Assembly: GCA_003564775.1 (NCBI GenBank)
Contig: PXEI01000152.1
Location: 1-7,994 of the forward strand
DNA length: 7,994 nucleotides
DNA from: Spirochaetaceae bacterium
GTDB taxonomy: Bacteria > Spirochaetota > Spirochaetia > DSM-27196 > SLAA01
Reading direction: 5' to 3'
A model generated the notes under the pieces. It saw only the letters and a program-made list of their open reading frames with translations, ran no database searches and was not told the origin of the DNA. Positions 7,514 through 7,994 of the stretch are shown piece after piece; the first letter of the stretch is position 1; every line of letters begins with the position of its first letter. The translations under genes were made by a program, and so were the position numbers.

Positions 7514-7750
7514 AGACGCCATGGGTTTGTGCAAAGCATGAGTCTCAAGCGTGACTGTTGGGACAACGCACCGGCTGAATCTTTCTTCAAGACTCTTTAG
7601 AGTGCGCTCATCGTAGACCATGTGTACTGCGAGCGCGCAGAAGCGCAGCAGGCAATCTTCGAGTACATCGAACTGTTCTACAATCGGATCCGGCGGAACT
7701 CGTGTCTTGGATATCTCACACCGTTGGAGTATAAGCTAAAAACGGCTTAG
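7514..7750 (+). pseudogene. Truncated IS3-family transposase (OrfB, DDE/rve integrase C-terminus) with an internal stop
   Basis: The frame reads RRHGFVQSMSLKRDCWDNAPAESFFKTL, then TAG at 7598-7600, then continues in the same frame through YIELFYNRIRRNSCLGYLTPLEY to a TAG at 7748-7750. These match the conserved end of IS3-family OrfB: the DNA..ESFF..LK block with the last catalytic Glu, and the FYN..R.H..LGY.SP..Y ending. The Glu (E in AESFF) is retained, but the first two catalytic Asp residues and the rest of the integrase core are absent upstream. At the internal stop the family usually has Lys, so one AAG to TAG change explains it. This is a dead gene twice over: truncated at the 5' side and stopped internally. 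Confidence 0.85.
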
Positions 7751-7754
7751 CCTA

Positions 7755-7779
7755 TGTCTACGAAATCGGGTCAGTTCCA
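7755..7779 (+). repeat. Probable right terminal inverted repeat of the IS3-family remnant
   Basis: The 25 bases run from TGTCTACGAAATCGGG to GTTCCA and start 4 bases after the transposase stop, which is where IS3-family right ends lie. The outer end finishes in CA, the complement of the usual TG terminus. No matching left copy (which would begin TGGAACTGACCC) is found in the window, so the exact outer limit cannot be confirmed. Confidence 0.55.
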
Positions 7780-7838
7780 TACATCAAGAAACTTGAACAG
7801 GCAGCGGAGTACGGCCCCTCTGCGCTTTCAACAATTAC

Positions 7839-7868
7839 CTTACATCAGTCATTCATTTTTGGTATAGT
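7839..7868 (+). promoter_or_regulatory. Candidate promoter for the gene beginning at 7948
   Basis: CTTACA (7839-7844, four of six bases of a -35 box) is separated by 18 bases from TATAGT (7863-7868, five of six bases of a -10 box). The stretch around it is AT-rich compared with the rest of the window. It precedes the next start codon by about 80 bases, leaving a leader of ordinary length with no obvious hairpin. Consensus match only. Confidence 0.45.
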
Positions 7869-7947
7869 GTGAATTAGTAAGAGAAAGACGTGATTTGCAC
7901 CCCAGATTGCCGCGTCGTAAAACAAAGTGCTAAAAGGAGCCCCGCAG

Positions 7948-7994
7948 ATGCGCCCAGACAACATTTCCCATGTGTACAGTTCCGTAGTTTTCCA
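7948..7994 (+). CDS. Start of an unidentified gene, cut off by the window edge
   Basis: An ATG at 7948 is preceded by AAGGAG at 7934-7939 with an 8-base spacer, and a candidate promoter lies upstream. The frame stays open to the window end and reads MRPDNISHVYSSVVF, 15 complete codons. This is too short to recognise a family. The good ribosome binding site and promoter placement make a real gene likely. Whether it belongs to the defence locus cannot be judged. Confidence 0.6.
   Translation, partial: MRPDNISHVYSSVVF

Larger units (their letters stand above)
7460..7779 (+). mobile_element. 3' remnant of an IS3-family insertion sequence
   Basis: The last third of an IS3-type transposase frame is followed by a plausible right end. 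The left boundary is uncertain. Clear transposase similarity begins at about 7514. A weaker match, reading YTVDAWYRA, begins at 7460. Bases 7367-7459 show neither IS sequence nor a convincing gene; they contain only a 4-bp CGGC/GCCG stem without a T-run. No left inverted repeat and no orfA are present, so the element cannot move by itself. The remnant abuts the second McrBC module and suggests past mobility or rearrangement at this edge of the locus. Confidence 0.75.

Noticed and set aside
7394..7600. Separate 68-residue gene upstream of the IS remnant
   Set aside because: Its second half is simply the truncated transposase up to the TAG, its first half has no recognisable feature, and no Shine-Dalgarno site precedes the ATG.
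1..7994. CRISPR array, tRNA, rRNA or retron-like structured RNA
   Set aside because: I saw no regularly spaced repeats, no tRNA-like cloverleaf ending, and no rRNA sequence on either strand.

Overview
The window is a bacterial defence locus of mid-range GC. It carries two consecutive, complete McrBC-type (type IV, modification-dependent) restriction modules on the + strand, then a decayed IS3-family insertion sequence, then the first codons of an unidentified gene. The taxon cannot be determined: Shine-Dalgarno sites are clear, two of the four complete genes start with GTG, and no housekeeping gene is present.

Layout. Bases 80-3906 hold module 1: an 847-residue McrB-like NTPase with an EVE domain in front of the motor, overlapping by 4 bases (GTGA) an McrC-type PD-(D/E)xK nuclease of 428 residues. 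Bases 3907-4062 are intergenic, with a candidate promoter and a perfect 7-bp-stem hairpin. Bases 4063-7366 hold module 2: a 703-residue McrB-like NTPase with a different, unrecognised N-terminal half, then, 4 bases later, a second McrC nuclease of 395 residues. From about 7460 to 7779 lies the 3' end of an IS3-family element, whose transposase is truncated at the 5' side and interrupted by a stop codon. Bases 7780-7947 contain a candidate promoter, and a new reading frame opens at 7948 and runs off the window.

How the genes work together. By family knowledge, McrB proteins form AAA+ rings that hydrolyse GTP (MNTADRS motif). They bind DNA, often modified DNA, through a variable N-terminal domain and recruit McrC, which activates the motor and cuts. 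Both modules keep every core motif (Walker A, Walker B, MNTADRS, RRRF, and the McrC D...DxK residues), so both look functional. They share motor and nuclease architecture but not sensors: EVE in one, an unassigned domain in the other. Their GC also differs in hand-counted lines (about 58% against 49%). The simplest reading is two independently acquired modification sensors stacked in one defence island. A cooperative four-gene system is possible but not shown by the sequence.
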